This document shows positions 25,861-35,199 of a stretch of DNA of 64,000 bases, one piece after another; position 1 is the first letter of the stretch; the number at the start of each line of letters is the position of its first letter. A program made the translations under genes and the position numbers. The notes under the pieces are model-generated. The model saw only the letters and a list, made by a program, of their open reading frames with translations. It made no database searches and was not told where the DNA came from. Source of the stretch: Marinomonas sp. UCMA 3892 (lineage in GTDB: Bacteria > Pseudomonadota > Gammaproteobacteria > Pseudomonadales > Marinomonadaceae); the NCBI RefSeq assembly GCF_012726345.1, contig NZ_PTXN01000012.1:62001-126000 (forward strand). The letters are read 5' to 3'.

Positions 25861-27012
25861 ATGTATGTGAACCTTGCCATTTTAAAAGAAACGCATCCCC
25901 ATGAAAAACGCGTTTCCTTAGTACCATCACTCACTGCTAAATTAATCAAACTTGGCGCTCGGTTGCATATGCAATCGGGCGCTGGTGATGCGGCTAAGCT
26001 GTCAGATTCCGCCTATCAAGACGTCATTTTCATGGATGACCGCCATGCCTTGGTAGAAGACGCAGATGTGGTGTTAGCAGTTCAGCCACCGGCTATGTCG
26101 GTCATTAATGCCATGAAACCGGGCGCGATATTGATTTGCTTCGTTTATGCGGCGAATGAGCCTGAATTTGTTCAATGCCTGCTCACCAAAAAAATCACCT
26201 GTTTTGCCATGGAACGCATTCCACGTATCTCTCGTGCTCAGTCAATGGACGCATTATCCAGTCAATCGGCTTTAGCAGGGTATTATGCGGTCGCCCTTGG
26301 TATGAGCAATATGACTAAGGTGCTACCTAAAATCACCTCGGCGGCAGGTGTCATTGGCCCAGCCAAAGTCTTAGTGATGGGCCTTGGTGTCGCAGGACTC
26401 GAAGCCATCGCTACAGCGCAACGACTTGGTGCGGTTGTTGAAGGCTACGATGTTCGCCCAGAAACCAAAGAACAAGCATTGTCTCTAGCAGCGACCTTTG
26501 TCGACACCGGCGTTGATGCCACTGGCAAAGGCGGTTATGCCCGCGAACTAACGCCCGAAGAAAAAATCACCGTCAATAAAGCCCTAACAAAACACATTCA
26601 AGCAGCCGATTTGATCATCACCACAGCCGCTATTCCTGGCAAAGCGTCTCCTAAACTAATTAGCAAAGCACAAGTCTCTGGCATGAAACGCGGCTCAGTG
26701 ATTGTCGATTTATCTGCTGATGGCGGCGGTAATTGTGAAGCATCAACACCCGGCGAAACGACTCATATTGATGGCGTCACGATAATCGCTCCATTAAACG
26801 TGCCATCCATGCTCGCAGCGGATGCCAGCGAGCTTTACGCCAAGAACCTGTTCAACCTGCTCGCCCTAATGATGAAGAACAACATAGTCACCATCGACTG
26901 GGAAGACGAAGTGCTTGCCGATACTGCTCTGACCCACGATGGCAAGCTTTGCGACGCAACTAAAACAGATAAAACAGATAAAAAAGCCAAAGCAAAATCT
27001 CAATCTAAATAA
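25861..27012 (+). CDS. pntAA: NAD(P) transhydrogenase subunit alpha part 1 (domain I)
   Basis: A 383-residue soluble NAD(H)-binding dI domain of the split-type transhydrogenase: LKETHPHEKRVSLVPS at the N-terminus, FAMERIPRISRAQSMDALSSQ near 120-140, and VMGLGVAGLEAIATAQRLGA as the Rossmann loop near 175. ADGGGNCEAS and a Lys/Thr/Asp-rich C-terminal tail (residues about 365-383) follow. In an intact enzyme it transfers hydride to NADP+ on domain III driven by proton flow, but domain III is missing here (see pntB). Confidence 0.93.
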   Translation: MYVNLAILKETHPHEKRVSLVPSLTAKLIKLGARLHMQSGAGDAAKLSDSAYQDVIFMDDRHALVEDADVVLAVQPPAMSVINAMKPGAILICFVYAANEPEFVQCLLTKKITCFAMERIPRISRAQSMDALSSQSALAGYYAVALGMSNMTKVLPKITSAAGVIGPAKVLVMGLGVAGLEAIATAQRLGAVVEGYDVRPETKEQALSLAATFVDTGVDATGKGGYARELTPEEKITVNKALTKHIQAADLIITTAAIPGKASPKLISKAQVSGMKRGSVIVDLSADGGGNCEASTPGETTHIDGVTIIAPLNVPSMLAADASELYAKNLFNLLALMMKNNIVTIDWEDEVLADTALTHDGKLCDATKTDKTDKKAKAKSQSK

Positions 27013-27043
27013 CCTAAAAAAACCGATAACCAAATTAGACAAC

Positions 27044-27063
27044 CAAACCGCAAAAACGGTTTG
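27044..27063 (+). other. Intercistronic hairpin between pntAA and pntAB
   Basis: Stem CAAACCG/CGGTTTG with loop CAAAAA, 20 bp before the pntAB start. No T run, so more likely an mRNA processing or stability element than a terminator. Confidence 0.45.
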
Positions 27064-27083
27064 AATAGCATAGGAAGTGAGTG

Positions 27084-27425
27084 ATGAGTTTTGATTTCAC
27101 GATTACGGGCTTTGTCGCCCTGCACATATTCATGCTGGCAGGATTCGCAGGCTGGGTCATCATCGGCAATGTGCCAGCTATTTTGCATACACCGCTGATG
27201 TCCGGTTCCAATTTCATACATGGCATTGTGGTCGTTGGTGGGCTTTACACACTCATTAACGCCAGCACGACGCAGGAACAAGTTATTGGCTTTTTTGCTG
27301 TTCTGCTAGGCGCTGGCAATGCTGCAGGTGGCTACGCAGTGACGGATCGGATGTTGGCGATGTTTAAGAGCAGTGAACCAGCCAGCAAACCACATCGCAG
27401 CCACGCTTCGAAAAAGAAACACTAA
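27084..27425 (+). CDS. pntAB: NAD(P) transhydrogenase subunit alpha part 2 (domain II membrane part)
   Basis: A 113-residue protein with three hydrophobic helices (LHIFMLAGFAGWVIIGNV, FIHGIVVVGGLYTLINA, VIGFFAVLLGAGNAAGGY), the membrane piece of alpha in split transhydrogenases. ATG 27084 is preceded by AGGAAG at good spacing. The tail is basic (KPHRSHASKKKH). pntB starts 10 bp after the stop. Confidence 0.93.
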   Translation: MSFDFTITGFVALHIFMLAGFAGWVIIGNVPAILHTPLMSGSNFIHGIVVVGGLYTLINASTTQEQVIGFFAVLLGAGNAAGGYAVTDRMLAMFKSSEPASKPHRSHASKKKH

Positions 27426-27435
27426 GGACACAATC

Positions 27436-28386
27436 ATGCTCACTCTTTTAGCGCAACTGACTATCGGCGCTGCCAACCTTGTGGCCGCTTTTCTTTTTCT
27501 CTTTGGTCTCAAACGCATGTCCTCACCAGCCACCGCCGCGTCTGGCATTCGTTTGGCTGGCATCGGCATGGTCGCCGCTGTGTTGGCAAGCTTTCTCTAC
27601 GTTTTGAACATTGATGACAGCGTAAAGCCTTATCTACTAATGAATATCACCCTCGCCTTGCTGGCCCTTGCCATTGGCGGTGTCGGCGCATGGCTTGCCG
27701 GACGTAAGGTCGCCATGACGGCTATGCCGCAAATGGTCGCCATTTATAACGGTATGGGCGGTGGTGCAGCAGGTGCCATCGCCGCAGTGGAGTTATTTGG
27801 CAATAACGCCCATGACGCTAGTCAATTGATTGTTACCTTACTTGGTGCATTAATCGGTGCCATTTCTATGTCCGGCTCTGTGATTGCCTGGGCAAAACTG
27901 CAAGGCGTAATCAATAAGCCATTAAGAATAAAGAGCCAACAAATCATCAATGGAGTGGTCTTTCTTGCTGCCATCGCTGTGGCAGGCTGGATCGTCTTTG
28001 TCACACTGAGTGGCGTTGATCCGCTTCTATCCATTTCAAGCTGGACTTATATCTTCTTCGCCATTGCTCTGATATTCGGCATATTAATGACCCTACCAAT
28101 TGGCGGTGCAGACATGCCCGTGGTGATCTCTATCTACAACGCCTTCACTGGTCTGGCAGTGGGTATTGAAGGCTTCGTTTTAGGCAATCCGGCTTTGATG
28201 ATTGCCGGTATGGTAGTTGGTGCAGCCGGCCTATTACTAACCTTGCTAATGGCAAAAGCCATGAACAGATCCGTCGCTAATGTATTGTTTACCAATTTCG
28301 GTGACATTGTTAAGGCCAAACATAGCGCGATAAAAGGAACCGAGCGAGAAACCGCAGCGTCAAATGCTGGTATTGAAATGCGCTAA
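27436..28386 (+). pseudogene. pntB: Transhydrogenase subunit beta, truncated: domain III deleted
   Basis: ATG 27436 (after AAGGACACAATC) gives 316 residues. The membrane part is complete: KRMSSPATAASGIRLAG, YNGMGGGAAGAIAAVE and PIGGADMPVVISIYNAFTGLAVG. After MNRSVANVLFTNFGD and a short linker ending NAGIEMR comes TAA. Intact PntB has about 460-480 residues, and the missing C-terminus is the whole NADP(H)-binding domain (PGYGMAVAQAQ and onward). Immediately after the break the sequence becomes the 3' half of an alcohol dehydrogenase in another frame. The enzyme cannot bind NADP(H), so proton-linked transhydrogenation from this locus is predicted lost. Confidence 0.88.
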
Positions 28387-28855
28387 AGCCATGGGCTTGC
28401 ACGTTTGTGCGGTTGATATTGATGATAAAAAGCTCGAACACGCCACCCAACTTGGCGCGGATGCAGTGGTCAATGCCAAACACGAAGGCGCGATTGAAGC
28501 CGTAATCAAGGCAACAAACGGCGGTGGTCATGGCGTATTAATCACCGCACCTTCACTGATTGCTTTTAATCAAGGGGTTGCCATGACACGTAAACGTGGC
28601 ATTTGTGTATTGGTTGGTTTGCCACCTGGTGAATTCCCAGTGCCGTTATTCGATGTGGTTGCTAACTGCGTCACCATTCGCGGCTCGTTCGTGGGCACAC
28701 GCCAAGATATGGCCGAAGCATTAGCCTTTGCTGCCGAAGGCAAAGTAAAAGCTGACATTGAGCTACAGCCATTGTCTGCCATTAACGATGTCTTTAAACG
28801 TCTGGAAAATGGTGATGTTCCGTCACGAGTGGTCATTAATTTCGCATCGAGCTGA
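28381..28855 (+). pseudogene. C-terminal half of a zinc-type alcohol dehydrogenase (AdhP-like)
   Basis: Frame from 28364 reads CAKAMGLHVCAVDIDDKKLE, then LGADAVVNAK, CVLVGLPPGEFPVPLFDVV, IRGSFVGTRQDMAEALAFAA and ends PSRVVINFASS, the last 155-160 residues of AdhP-like medium-chain dehydrogenases. The N-terminal catalytic domain with its zinc ligands and the glycine-rich GxGGLG turn are absent. The fragment is fused directly to the truncated pntB at about 28381-28386. Translation from ATG 28364 is possible but would give only part of a Rossmann fold. Confidence 0.88.
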
Positions 28856-28887
28856 GCTAGTCCATTAACAGCTAAGTACTAACACCC

Positions 28888-28918
28888 TTCCCTCGGTTAA
28901 CGCCGAGGGATTCTTTAT
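28888..28918 (+). terminator. Terminator after the pnt/adh fragment operon
   Basis: Stem TCCCTCGG/CCGAGGGA with a 6-nt loop TTAACG followed by TTCTTTATT. Ends the sad-pnt-adh' transcript ahead of the PRC-barrel gene. Confidence 0.8.
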
Positions 28919-28951
28919 TACAAGCGACCTAATTTAAAGGGATAACTTCTT

Positions 28952-29800
28952 ATGCTACGCAGCATGAACGATTTAGAAAAATACACCATTGCTGCCAGCG
29001 ACGGCCATGTGGGTATGGTAAAGGACGTTTTGTTTGATGACTTAACGTGGGTGGTACGCTATTTCGTCGTGGAAACAGGGCTTTGGCTGATGCATCGCAA
29101 GGTTCTTATCTCTCCGATTTCCATTCAAAAACCCAACCGCTGGGAACATATCCTTCCAGTGTTAATTACCACAGACCAAGTAAAAAACAGCCCAAAAATC
29201 GACACAGACCAACCCGTCTCACGCCAGCATGAAATGGATTATCTGGGGTTTTATGGCTACCCAAATTATTGGGGAGGAACGGGATTATGGGCTGGTGGCA
29301 TGTACCCTTATTTGATGTATCCGGGCTATATCGATTCGCTCAATGGAGACGAAGAAATCCATAAGGCAGAAGTGGCTCATCAAGCCGTTTATGACGCAAA
29401 AAACCAAGAAAACCAAGAAAACCATAAAAACAAAGACCCTAATTTGCGTAGTTGCCAAGCCATCATCGATTATCACGTACACGCAAAAGATGGCGACATT
29501 GGCCATATTGCAGAAATCTTAGTAGAAGAAAACACTTGGGCGGTGCGCTATTTGGTGATCAATACCAGCAATTGGTGGGGAGGACATCAAGTACTGATTT
29601 CGCCAGAATGGATCAAAGACATTGATTGGCTAGACGAATTTCTCACTATTGATCTGACTCGTCAATTGGTCAAAGACTCACCAGAATACAACTCAACTGA
29701 ACAGATTAATCGACACCAAGAAGCGGAAATGTACGAGCATTATGGGCTAACGGGTTATTGGGCTCGTGCGCCAAAAGCCAATCTAGTGGCACCACAATGA
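28952..29800 (+). CDS. Tandem PRC-barrel domain protein, paralogue
   Basis: 282 residues with two PRC-barrel modules (about 1-80 and 160-250). Closely related to the protein at 4349-5176: both begin MLRSM.DLE.YTIAA.DG and share VKNSPKID and the linker GYP.YWGGTG.W. The linker here has an Asn/Gln/Glu/Lys run (NQENQENHKNKDPN) that looks like slippage-prone repeats. The stop overlaps the start of the NAD(P)HX repair gene (ATGA), so the two are translationally coupled, a hint that this protein serves a metabolic or stress role with that enzyme. Confidence 0.85.
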   Translation: MLRSMNDLEKYTIAASDGHVGMVKDVLFDDLTWVVRYFVVETGLWLMHRKVLISPISIQKPNRWEHILPVLITTDQVKNSPKIDTDQPVSRQHEMDYLGFYGYPNYWGGTGLWAGGMYPYLMYPGYIDSLNGDEEIHKAEVAHQAVYDAKNQENQENHKNKDPNLRSCQAIIDYHVHAKDGDIGHIAEILVEENTWAVRYLVINTSNWWGGHQVLISPEWIKDIDWLDEFLTIDLTRQLVKDSPEYNSTEQINRHQEAEMYEHYGLTGYWARAPKANLVAPQ

Positions 29801-31416
29801 AACCATTAACGATTCCTCAACCAAGCCATTGGGAATCAGGCTTTGACTCACAACGTGGACAGTCTGATCGACTGCCACATGTCCTTCTCAGTACAGCTCA
29901 AATGACCGAAGCTGACCGATTAACCATTGCCTATGGCATCAATGCAATCACTCTAATGGAAAACGCTGGCCGTCCTGTGGCAGACGCGATTATGAATCGT
30001 TGGAGCTTGCGTCCGGTATTGGTGCTTTGCGGTCCCGGCAACAATGGCGGTGATGGTTTTGTCGCCGCTCGACGTTTGGCTGAAGCAAACTGGCCAGTTC
30101 GAGTCGCGTTACTTGTTCCTCGTGATCAGCTTCGTGGCTCTGCGGCACATCATGCTTCTCTCTGGAATGGACCCGTTGAAACGCTCACGCCCGATGCTCT
30201 AAACGGCGCGGAGCTGATTGTCGATGCTATATTTGGCGCTGGTCTAACTCGTCCTTTGGAAGGCGCGGCAGCGGAGACCCTTGCTGCTGCAGCTGCTAGA
30301 AAATTGACCATCATCGCGGTTGATGTGCCAAGCGGATTAATGGGCGACACTGGCGAAAATATGGGCGCTGTGCCTTGTGCCCTCACTCTAACCTACTTTC
30401 GTAAAAAGCCCGGCCACCTATTACAACCTGGGAAAAGCTTGTGCGGTGAACTGGTCGTCGCCGATATAGGAACACCCGCTTCCGTGTTTATCAGCATTCC
30501 CCCTGATACTTTTGAGAATCACCCCGCGTTATGGGCTGACGATTTGCCATTATTAAATCAACACAGCAACAAATACAGTCGAGGTCATGCGCTGGTTTGG
30601 GGCGGCTGGCCAGCCACTGGCGCGGCTCGCATGGCGGCTTTGTCAGCGGCTCGTGTCGGCGCTGGACTGACAACAGTCGCGGTGGACATGAGCCAGAGTT
30701 ACCTTGCCCTTTCTGTGTATGCTGCAACACTGACCAGCATTATGGTCAAGCCAATTCATCGACATCAAGACTTGGCTATACTGCTTGCTGATAAACGCAT
30801 TACAGGTTTACTGATTGGTCCCGGTGCAGGTGTTGGCCCCGACACCCAAGCACGAGTATTGACCATGTTAAAGTCTGGACAGGCAATCGTTCTCGATGCC
30901 GATGCGCTTACGTCATTCCAACATACGCCAAGCGATCTGTTTGATGCCATCACCGGCCCATGCGTGCTGACACCACATGAAGGCGAATTCAGTCGTTTAT
31001 TCAAAGGCGTGGTTAATTCTTCGTGTAATGACAAGCTATCTCGCGCTCGTGCTGCAGCTAAAGCAAGCGGTGCCATCGTCATACTTAAAGGCAATGATAC
31101 CGTCATCGCCGCCCCAGATGGACGAGCCATCATCAATGCTAATGCGCCATCAACTTTGGCAACCGCAGGATCTGGCGATGTGTTGGCAGGCATAGCGCTC
31201 GGTCTACTTACACAAGGCATGGAACCTTTTCTCGCCGCCGCAGCGGCCGTTTGGTTGCACGGTGCAGCAGCAAACAACTTTGGAACAGGATTAATTGCAG
31301 AAGATTTGCCCTATCGCTTGCCTGCCGTCTTTAAACAACTGGCCCTGCTGATGAAACAAACAGAACGCCATTTTTCAGAAATAGAAATGACAACCGAATT
31401 TTCTGCATCTCATTAA
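29797..31416 (+). CDS. nnrD: Bifunctional NAD(P)H-hydrate epimerase / ADP-dependent dehydratase
   Basis: ATG 29797 overlaps the previous stop; 539 residues. The N-terminal YjeF_N epimerase domain (about 25-230) has CGPGNNGGDGFVAARRL, FGAGLTRPLEG and VDVPSGLMGDTGE. The C-terminal ribokinase-like dehydratase (about 240-530) has HALVWGG, LLIGPGAGVG, VLDADALTSF, LTPHEGEFSRL and TLATAGSGDVLAGIALGLL. It repairs hydrated NADH and NADPH, the damage products of heat or enzyme side reactions. Encoded next to nicotinamide-nucleotide genes, which fits its role. Confidence 0.95.
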   Translation: MKPLTIPQPSHWESGFDSQRGQSDRLPHVLLSTAQMTEADRLTIAYGINAITLMENAGRPVADAIMNRWSLRPVLVLCGPGNNGGDGFVAARRLAEANWPVRVALLVPRDQLRGSAAHHASLWNGPVETLTPDALNGAELIVDAIFGAGLTRPLEGAAAETLAAAAARKLTIIAVDVPSGLMGDTGENMGAVPCALTLTYFRKKPGHLLQPGKSLCGELVVADIGTPASVFISIPPDTFENHPALWADDLPLLNQHSNKYSRGHALVWGGWPATGAARMAALSAARVGAGLTTVAVDMSQSYLALSVYAATLTSIMVKPIHRHQDLAILLADKRITGLLIGPGAGVGPDTQARVLTMLKSGQAIVLDADALTSFQHTPSDLFDAITGPCVLTPHEGEFSRLFKGVVNSSCNDKLSRARAAAKASGAIVILKGNDTVIAAPDGRAIINANAPSTLATAGSGDVLAGIALGLLTQGMEPFLAAAAAVWLHGAAANNFGTGLIAEDLPYRLPAVFKQLALLMKQTERHFSEIEMTTEFSASH

Positions 31417-31494
31417 GGGAAATGGACAGATTCGCACAGCTAAAAACGAACGGCTCTGTACTTTTTATTCATCTATTTTGATCGGAGACTGACC

Positions 31495-31740
31495 ATGCAA
31501 TTCAATGATTATTACAAAACCCTAGAAGTAGAACTCACCGCATCGGCGAAAGAAATCAGAGAGTCTTATCGCAAGCTCGCCCACAAATATCATCCAGATA
31601 TTTCTGAGCAATCGAATTGCGAGCCCTTGTTCAAAGAAATTACCGAAGCCTATGCGGCGCTAAAACCAGCAAACAAACAATCGGCTCACAGAAGCTCGTC
31701 AATGAATGATGTCATCAGGTTAAAACACCATTTAAGATGA
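31495..31740 (+). CDS. J-domain-only DnaJ/CbpA-like protein
   Basis: An 81-residue protein that is almost entirely a J domain: DYYKTLEVELTASAKEIRESYRKLAHKYHPD with the HPD tripeptide near residues 33-35, then EPLFKEITEAYAALK. CbpA-type co-chaperones have about 300 residues with two C-terminal substrate domains; here only an unrelated basic tail (NDVIRLKHHLR) follows. It can still recruit DnaK. Either a natural minimal J protein or a truncation; the frame is clean and its last base is only 5 bp from the convergent regulator gene. Confidence 0.82.
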   Translation: MQFNDYYKTLEVELTASAKEIRESYRKLAHKYHPDISEQSNCEPLFKEITEAYAALKPANKQSAHRSSSMNDVIRLKHHLR

Positions 31741-31745
31741 TTGAG

Positions 31746-32486
31746 TCAGGCTGACTTTTTCGGCACCACATAAGGCAACAAACGATCTGTCTCTGTCTTC
31801 ACCACGGCGTAACATTCGCAGCTTAACTCTTCGAGTTTCGATCTGTCTAGCACGGTGATATGACCTCGATGATAATCAATCACCCCAAGCTTTTGTAATT
31901 TGCCAGCGGCTTCGGTGACGCCTTCGCGGCGCACGCCTAACATATTGGCAATCAATTCTTGGGTCATGGTGAGATGGTTATCGGGCAAACGATCAAGTGA
32001 CAATAACAACCAGCGACACAATTGTTGCTCGATAGAATGGTGCCGATTACATACAGCGGTTTGCGCCATTTGGGTGATCAAAGATTGCGTATAACGCAGC
32101 AGCAACTCCAGTAACTTACCGTGGCGATTAAATTCTTCCGTTAACATGCAGCCCTTTAAGCGATAAGCATATCCAGCGCTTTGCACTACCGCTCGGCTCG
32201 ACGTACTTTCGCCACCCATAAACAAGGCAACGCCAATCAAACCTTCATTGCCAACCACGGAAATTTCGGCTGACGCGCCACTTTCCATCACGTAAAGCAA
32301 AGAGACGATGGCATCAACAGGAAAGTGTACATAAGCCAATTTGTCGCCCGCTTCGTACATCACCTGCCCTAATTCCAGTTTTTCCAACTCAAGAAAAGGA
32401 AAGATACGAACTTGAACTTCCTCAGGTAAAGCGGCTAATAAATGATTCTGTAATGGTGAAAAGGTCGTATCGATTGCATCATGCAT
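31746..32486 (-). CDS. Crp/Fnr-family transcription regulator
   Basis: A 246-residue protein with a cyclic-nucleotide-binding-like beta-roll (about 25-140: FLELEKLELGQVMYEAGDKLAYVHFPVDAIVSLLY) and an HTH_Crp-type C-terminus (HLTMTQELIANMLGVRREGVTEAAGKLQ, about 170-200). There is no N-terminal cysteine cluster, so it is not an Fnr/Anr oxygen sensor. The VHFPVDAIVSLLY form is typical of a large group of Crp-like regulators of unknown ligand. It lies 3' of the N-ATPase operon and may control it or the PRC/phosphoketolase genes. Confidence 0.85.
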   Translation of the reverse strand: MHDAIDTTFSPLQNHLLAALPEEVQVRIFPFLELEKLELGQVMYEAGDKLAYVHFPVDAIVSLLYVMESGASAEISVVGNEGLIGVALFMGGESTSSRAVVQSAGYAYRLKGCMLTEEFNRHGKLLELLLRYTQSLITQMAQTAVCNRHHSIEQQLCRWLLLSLDRLPDNHLTMTQELIANMLGVRREGVTEAAGKLQKLGVIDYHRGHITVLDRSKLEELSCECYAVVKTETDRLLPYVVPKKSA

Positions 32487-32782
32487 AGGATAATTCTTAA
32501 ATATTTTTCAAGTGAAAATCAGGTCGCAACAAAGCGATAGAATGAGATCGTTTCACGAAGTCGCGAGCGAAGCCAAGACGAGGCAAAAATAGACGAAACA
32601 GCGGAGTTTATGAGTTATAAAATGAGCATTTTGAGTCTATTTTTAACAAAGTATTGGCAAGCACAGTAGTCGTGCAATGATCTCAAGACATTTTCTATCG
32701 CTTTGCTACTCAAAGTTCTGTGCGCTAGCGAACACACTACTCTTTATTTTATGATTTACTCACTGAAATCATGATCTAGATT
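32487..32782. repeat. Dispersed intergenic repeat with long inverted repeat
   Basis: About 160 bp near 32545-32705 has the look of an interspersed repeat (GCGAGCGAAGCCAAGACGAG, then GCAAAAATAGACG). Arms AAAAATAGAC and GTCTATTTTT, about 38 bp apart near 32586-32643, can form a hairpin with T-rich flanks on either strand and could end the N-ATPase transcript. The piece GGCAAGCACAGTAGTCGTGC is echoed at about 19693-19711 (AGCGAGCGCAGTAGTCATG). Copy B of the 18-bp motif lies at 32717-32734. Confidence 0.5.
32717..32734 (+). repeat. Dispersed 18-bp motif, copy B
   Basis: TCTGTGCGCTAGCGAACA, taken as the reference form of the motif also found at 4259, 39720 and 45529. Its core CGCTAGCG is palindromic. 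Here it is in the gap after the N-ATPase gamma gene. Confidence 0.45.
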
Positions 32783-33670
32783 CTAATTTAAAGCATTAAA
32801 TCCAGATAACACATCGGATAACTCTTCATCGATGTCACTTTGACGCAGACGGTGAAAGGTTTGATTAAGGTTTTCTTGTATTTCATCGATATTTTTTTCT
32901 GCTCGCTGCATGGCGGCAAGTCGGCTGGCGTTCTCACTGGCAAGCGATTCCGCACAGGCTCGAAAAAGACTAACAAACAGATATTCACGTACAAAAGCAC
33001 GACGTGTTTGATCTTGATCTGGCATCACTTCCACAAGGTTATTACTTGGCCAGTCAATAGCAACAAGCTCTCGCTGCCAAGCGGCGTCCAAAGGCAAAAG
33101 TTGCTGACTCACGGGGCGAGAAATCGAATTGGCTTCAGGCTTATGATGAAACAAAAATACTTGGTCAATCAGTCCTTGATCTCGTTTTGCTTCCAGTTCG
33201 ATTAAAATCTCGCCTACCAATCCAGTAATAGTGTTGATGGAATGAGGTAACTCAAAGCTTGCTTCGGTGTTTAAATCTGTCTCTATCAAGCGAGACTCAA
33301 CCCGCTCGCCTACGGCCCAAAGCATCTTATTACCTGATAATTTTGCCAAAGAATCGACCACAAACTCGACCATGACTTCATTGAACTGTCCGACTAGACC
33401 TTGATCCGAGCCAAACACAATCACGCCGATGGCGGGTGCGTCCTTCTGAGATCGATTAACGATTACCGCAGGCTGTTCTAATTGTGCAGTTTGCGACAAA
33501 CACGCCGATAATCCCAATTGCACGTTTCGATAATAATCATCGAGCGAATGCACGGCCTTTTCATATTGACCAATGCTCGACGATGCGATGGTTTTCATAC
33601 TTCGCACTACAGATTCTAAGTCTTGGGCGCTGGTAATTTTGTGACGCAAACTGGCGATACTATCTGTCAT
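32783..33670 (-). CDS. atpG: N-type ATPase gamma subunit
   Basis: A 295-residue gamma subunit: N-terminal helix [33 protein letters not shown], a central alpha/beta domain with [14 protein letters not shown], and a C-terminal helix ([30 protein letters not shown]). It is the rotor shaft that links catalysis to the c-ring. Last gene of the operon. The ATG overlaps the atpA stop by 4 bp. Confidence 0.93.
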   Translation of the reverse strand: MTDSIASLRHKITSAQDLESVVRSMKTIASSSIGQYEKAVHSLDDYYRNVQLGLSACLSQTAQLEQPAVIVNRSQKDAPAIGVIVFGSDQGLVGQFNEVMVEFVVDSLAKLSGNKMLWAVGERVESRLIETDLNTEASFELPHSINTITGLVGEILIELEAKRDQGLIDQVFLFHHKPEANSISRPVSQQLLPLDAAWQRELVAIDWPSNNLVEVMPDQDQTRRAFVREYLFVSLFRACAESLASENASRLAAMQRAEKNIDEIQENLNQTFHRLRQSDIDEELSDVLSGFNALN

Positions 33671-35199
33671 CTTGGCTCACCTAAATCTGTGTCAGTGCTG
33701 AAGGTTTCAAGCGCTTGGCGTGCAAGTTCTAAAATCACTGCTTTATCATCTTTGCTTAATTTGTCGGTGCTTTCTAAACGCTCAACCATATCATCGGTGA
33801 TATTCGCAGCAGCATCCCGAACGGCTTGCTCCGCGGCTGGCATATTGTCTAAGTTAATGTCATCAAACAAATCTGCGGTCAAAGCGACTAACACGGCGAT
33901 TTGTTCTGCCATAGACACAGGCGCAAATTCAGGCTGTTTCAAGCAGGCTCGAATGCGTCGACCATGTTCAATGATTTTCAGCGTGTCGTCGTCTAACCTA
34001 GCGCCAAAACGCGCGAAGGTTTCCAGTTCCTCGAATTGCGCATAAGCCAATTTAAGATCCACCGTGACACCGCGATACGCGGCTCTTTGCGCTTTACCAC
34101 CCACCCGAGACACAGATTTCCCCACATCAACCGCAGGCAAAATACCCAGTTCAAATAAGGCCGGCGAAAGGTAAATTTGCCCATCGGTAATGGAGATAAG
34201 ATTGGTCGGAATGTACGCCGAAATATCCTGTGCTTCGGTTTCGATAATCGGCAGCGCCGTCAATGAACCGCCGCCGAGTTCCTCGCTCAGATGGGTCGCT
34301 CTTTCTAACAAGCGCGAATGAATATAAAAAATGTCGCCTGGAAAGGCTTCTCGTCCTGGTGGACGACGCAACAATAAAGACAATTCACGATACGCACGAG
34401 CGTGATGCGTCAAATCATCGTAGACAATCAGCACATCACGACCCTGTTCCATAAAATATTCCGCGATACTGGTCGCCGCATAAGGTGCAACATAGGCTAA
34501 GCCCGGTGGCTCGTTGCCTTCTGTCACAACCACGACTGTGTATTCCATCGCACCTTGTTCGCGCAAAGTGGCAATAACCTTGGCAACTCCAGACGCGCGT
34601 TGACCAATAGCACAATAGACACACAAGACGTTTTTGCCGCGCTGATTGAGAATCGTGTCCATGGCAATCGCCGTCTTGCCAGTTTGTCGGTCACCAAGAA
34701 TCAATTCTCGCTGCCCACGCCCGACTGGTATCAAGGCATCAATTACCTTAATGCCCGTTTGCAACGGCACACTCACGCCAGCTCGATCCATAATGGCTGG
34801 CGAAGGTCGTTCGATTGGTAAGCGCTCGGTAGTCGCCAGATTGCCCTTGCCATCCAAAGGTTTACCGATTGGATTGATAATGCGACCAACCAAGCCATCG
34901 CCAACCGGCACATCGACCACGTGACCAAGTCGTTCGACTTCATCACCAGCTTGCAAATGCCAGTACTCGCCAAGCAATACCACGCCAATTTCGTCTTCAT
35001 CGACATTAAACGCGATGCCATAAATATCACCGGGAAAAAGCAATAACTCGTCGTAGCCAACATTAGGCAAGCCAGATACCTTGGCAATCCCCGTGGCCAC
35101 ACTGGTAATCTTACCGATTTCCCGTGGTGACAAAGCGGGTTCGAACGATTCCCGAGCCTGTTTTAAATCAGCAAATAACCCGTCAAACATCGACATCAT
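33667..35199 (-). CDS. atpA: N-type ATPase alpha subunit
   Basis: 510 residues. Non-catalytic nucleotide-binding subunit: [13 protein letters not shown] (P-loop, about 170), the [19 protein letters not shown] region (about 280-298) and [22 protein letters not shown]. The N-terminus carries [20 protein letters not shown]. Sequence is well diverged from housekeeping AtpA, as usual for N-ATPases. Overlaps atpF by 4 bp. Confidence 0.94.
   Translation of the reverse strand: MMSMFDGLFADLKQARESFEPALSPREIGKITSVATGIAKVSGLPNVGYDELLLFPGDIYGIAFNVDEDEIGVVLLGEYWHLQAGDEVERLGHVVDVPVGDGLVGRIINPIGKPLDGKGNLATTERLPIERPSPAIMDRAGVSVPLQTGIKVIDALIPVGRGQRELILGDRQTGKTAIAMDTILNQRGKNVLCVYCAIGQRASGVAKVIATLREQGAMEYTVVVVTEGNEPPGLAYVAPYAATSIAEYFMEQGRDVLIVYDDLTHHARAYRELSLLLRRPPGREAFPGDIFYIHSRLLERATHLSEELGGGSLTALPIIETEAQDISAYIPTNLISITDGQIYLSPALFELGILPAVDVGKSVSRVGGKAQRAAYRGVTVDLKLAYAQFEELETFARFGARLDDDTLKIIEHGRRIRACLKQPEFAPVSMAEQIAVLVALTADLFDDINLDNMPAAEQAVRDAAANITDDMVERLESTDKLSKDDKAVILELARQALETFSTDTDLGEPR

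Noticed and set aside
28364..28855. Small intact alcohol dehydrogenase
   Set aside because: It lacks the catalytic zinc domain and begins in mid-Rossmann fold; it is a fragment joined by deletion to pntB.
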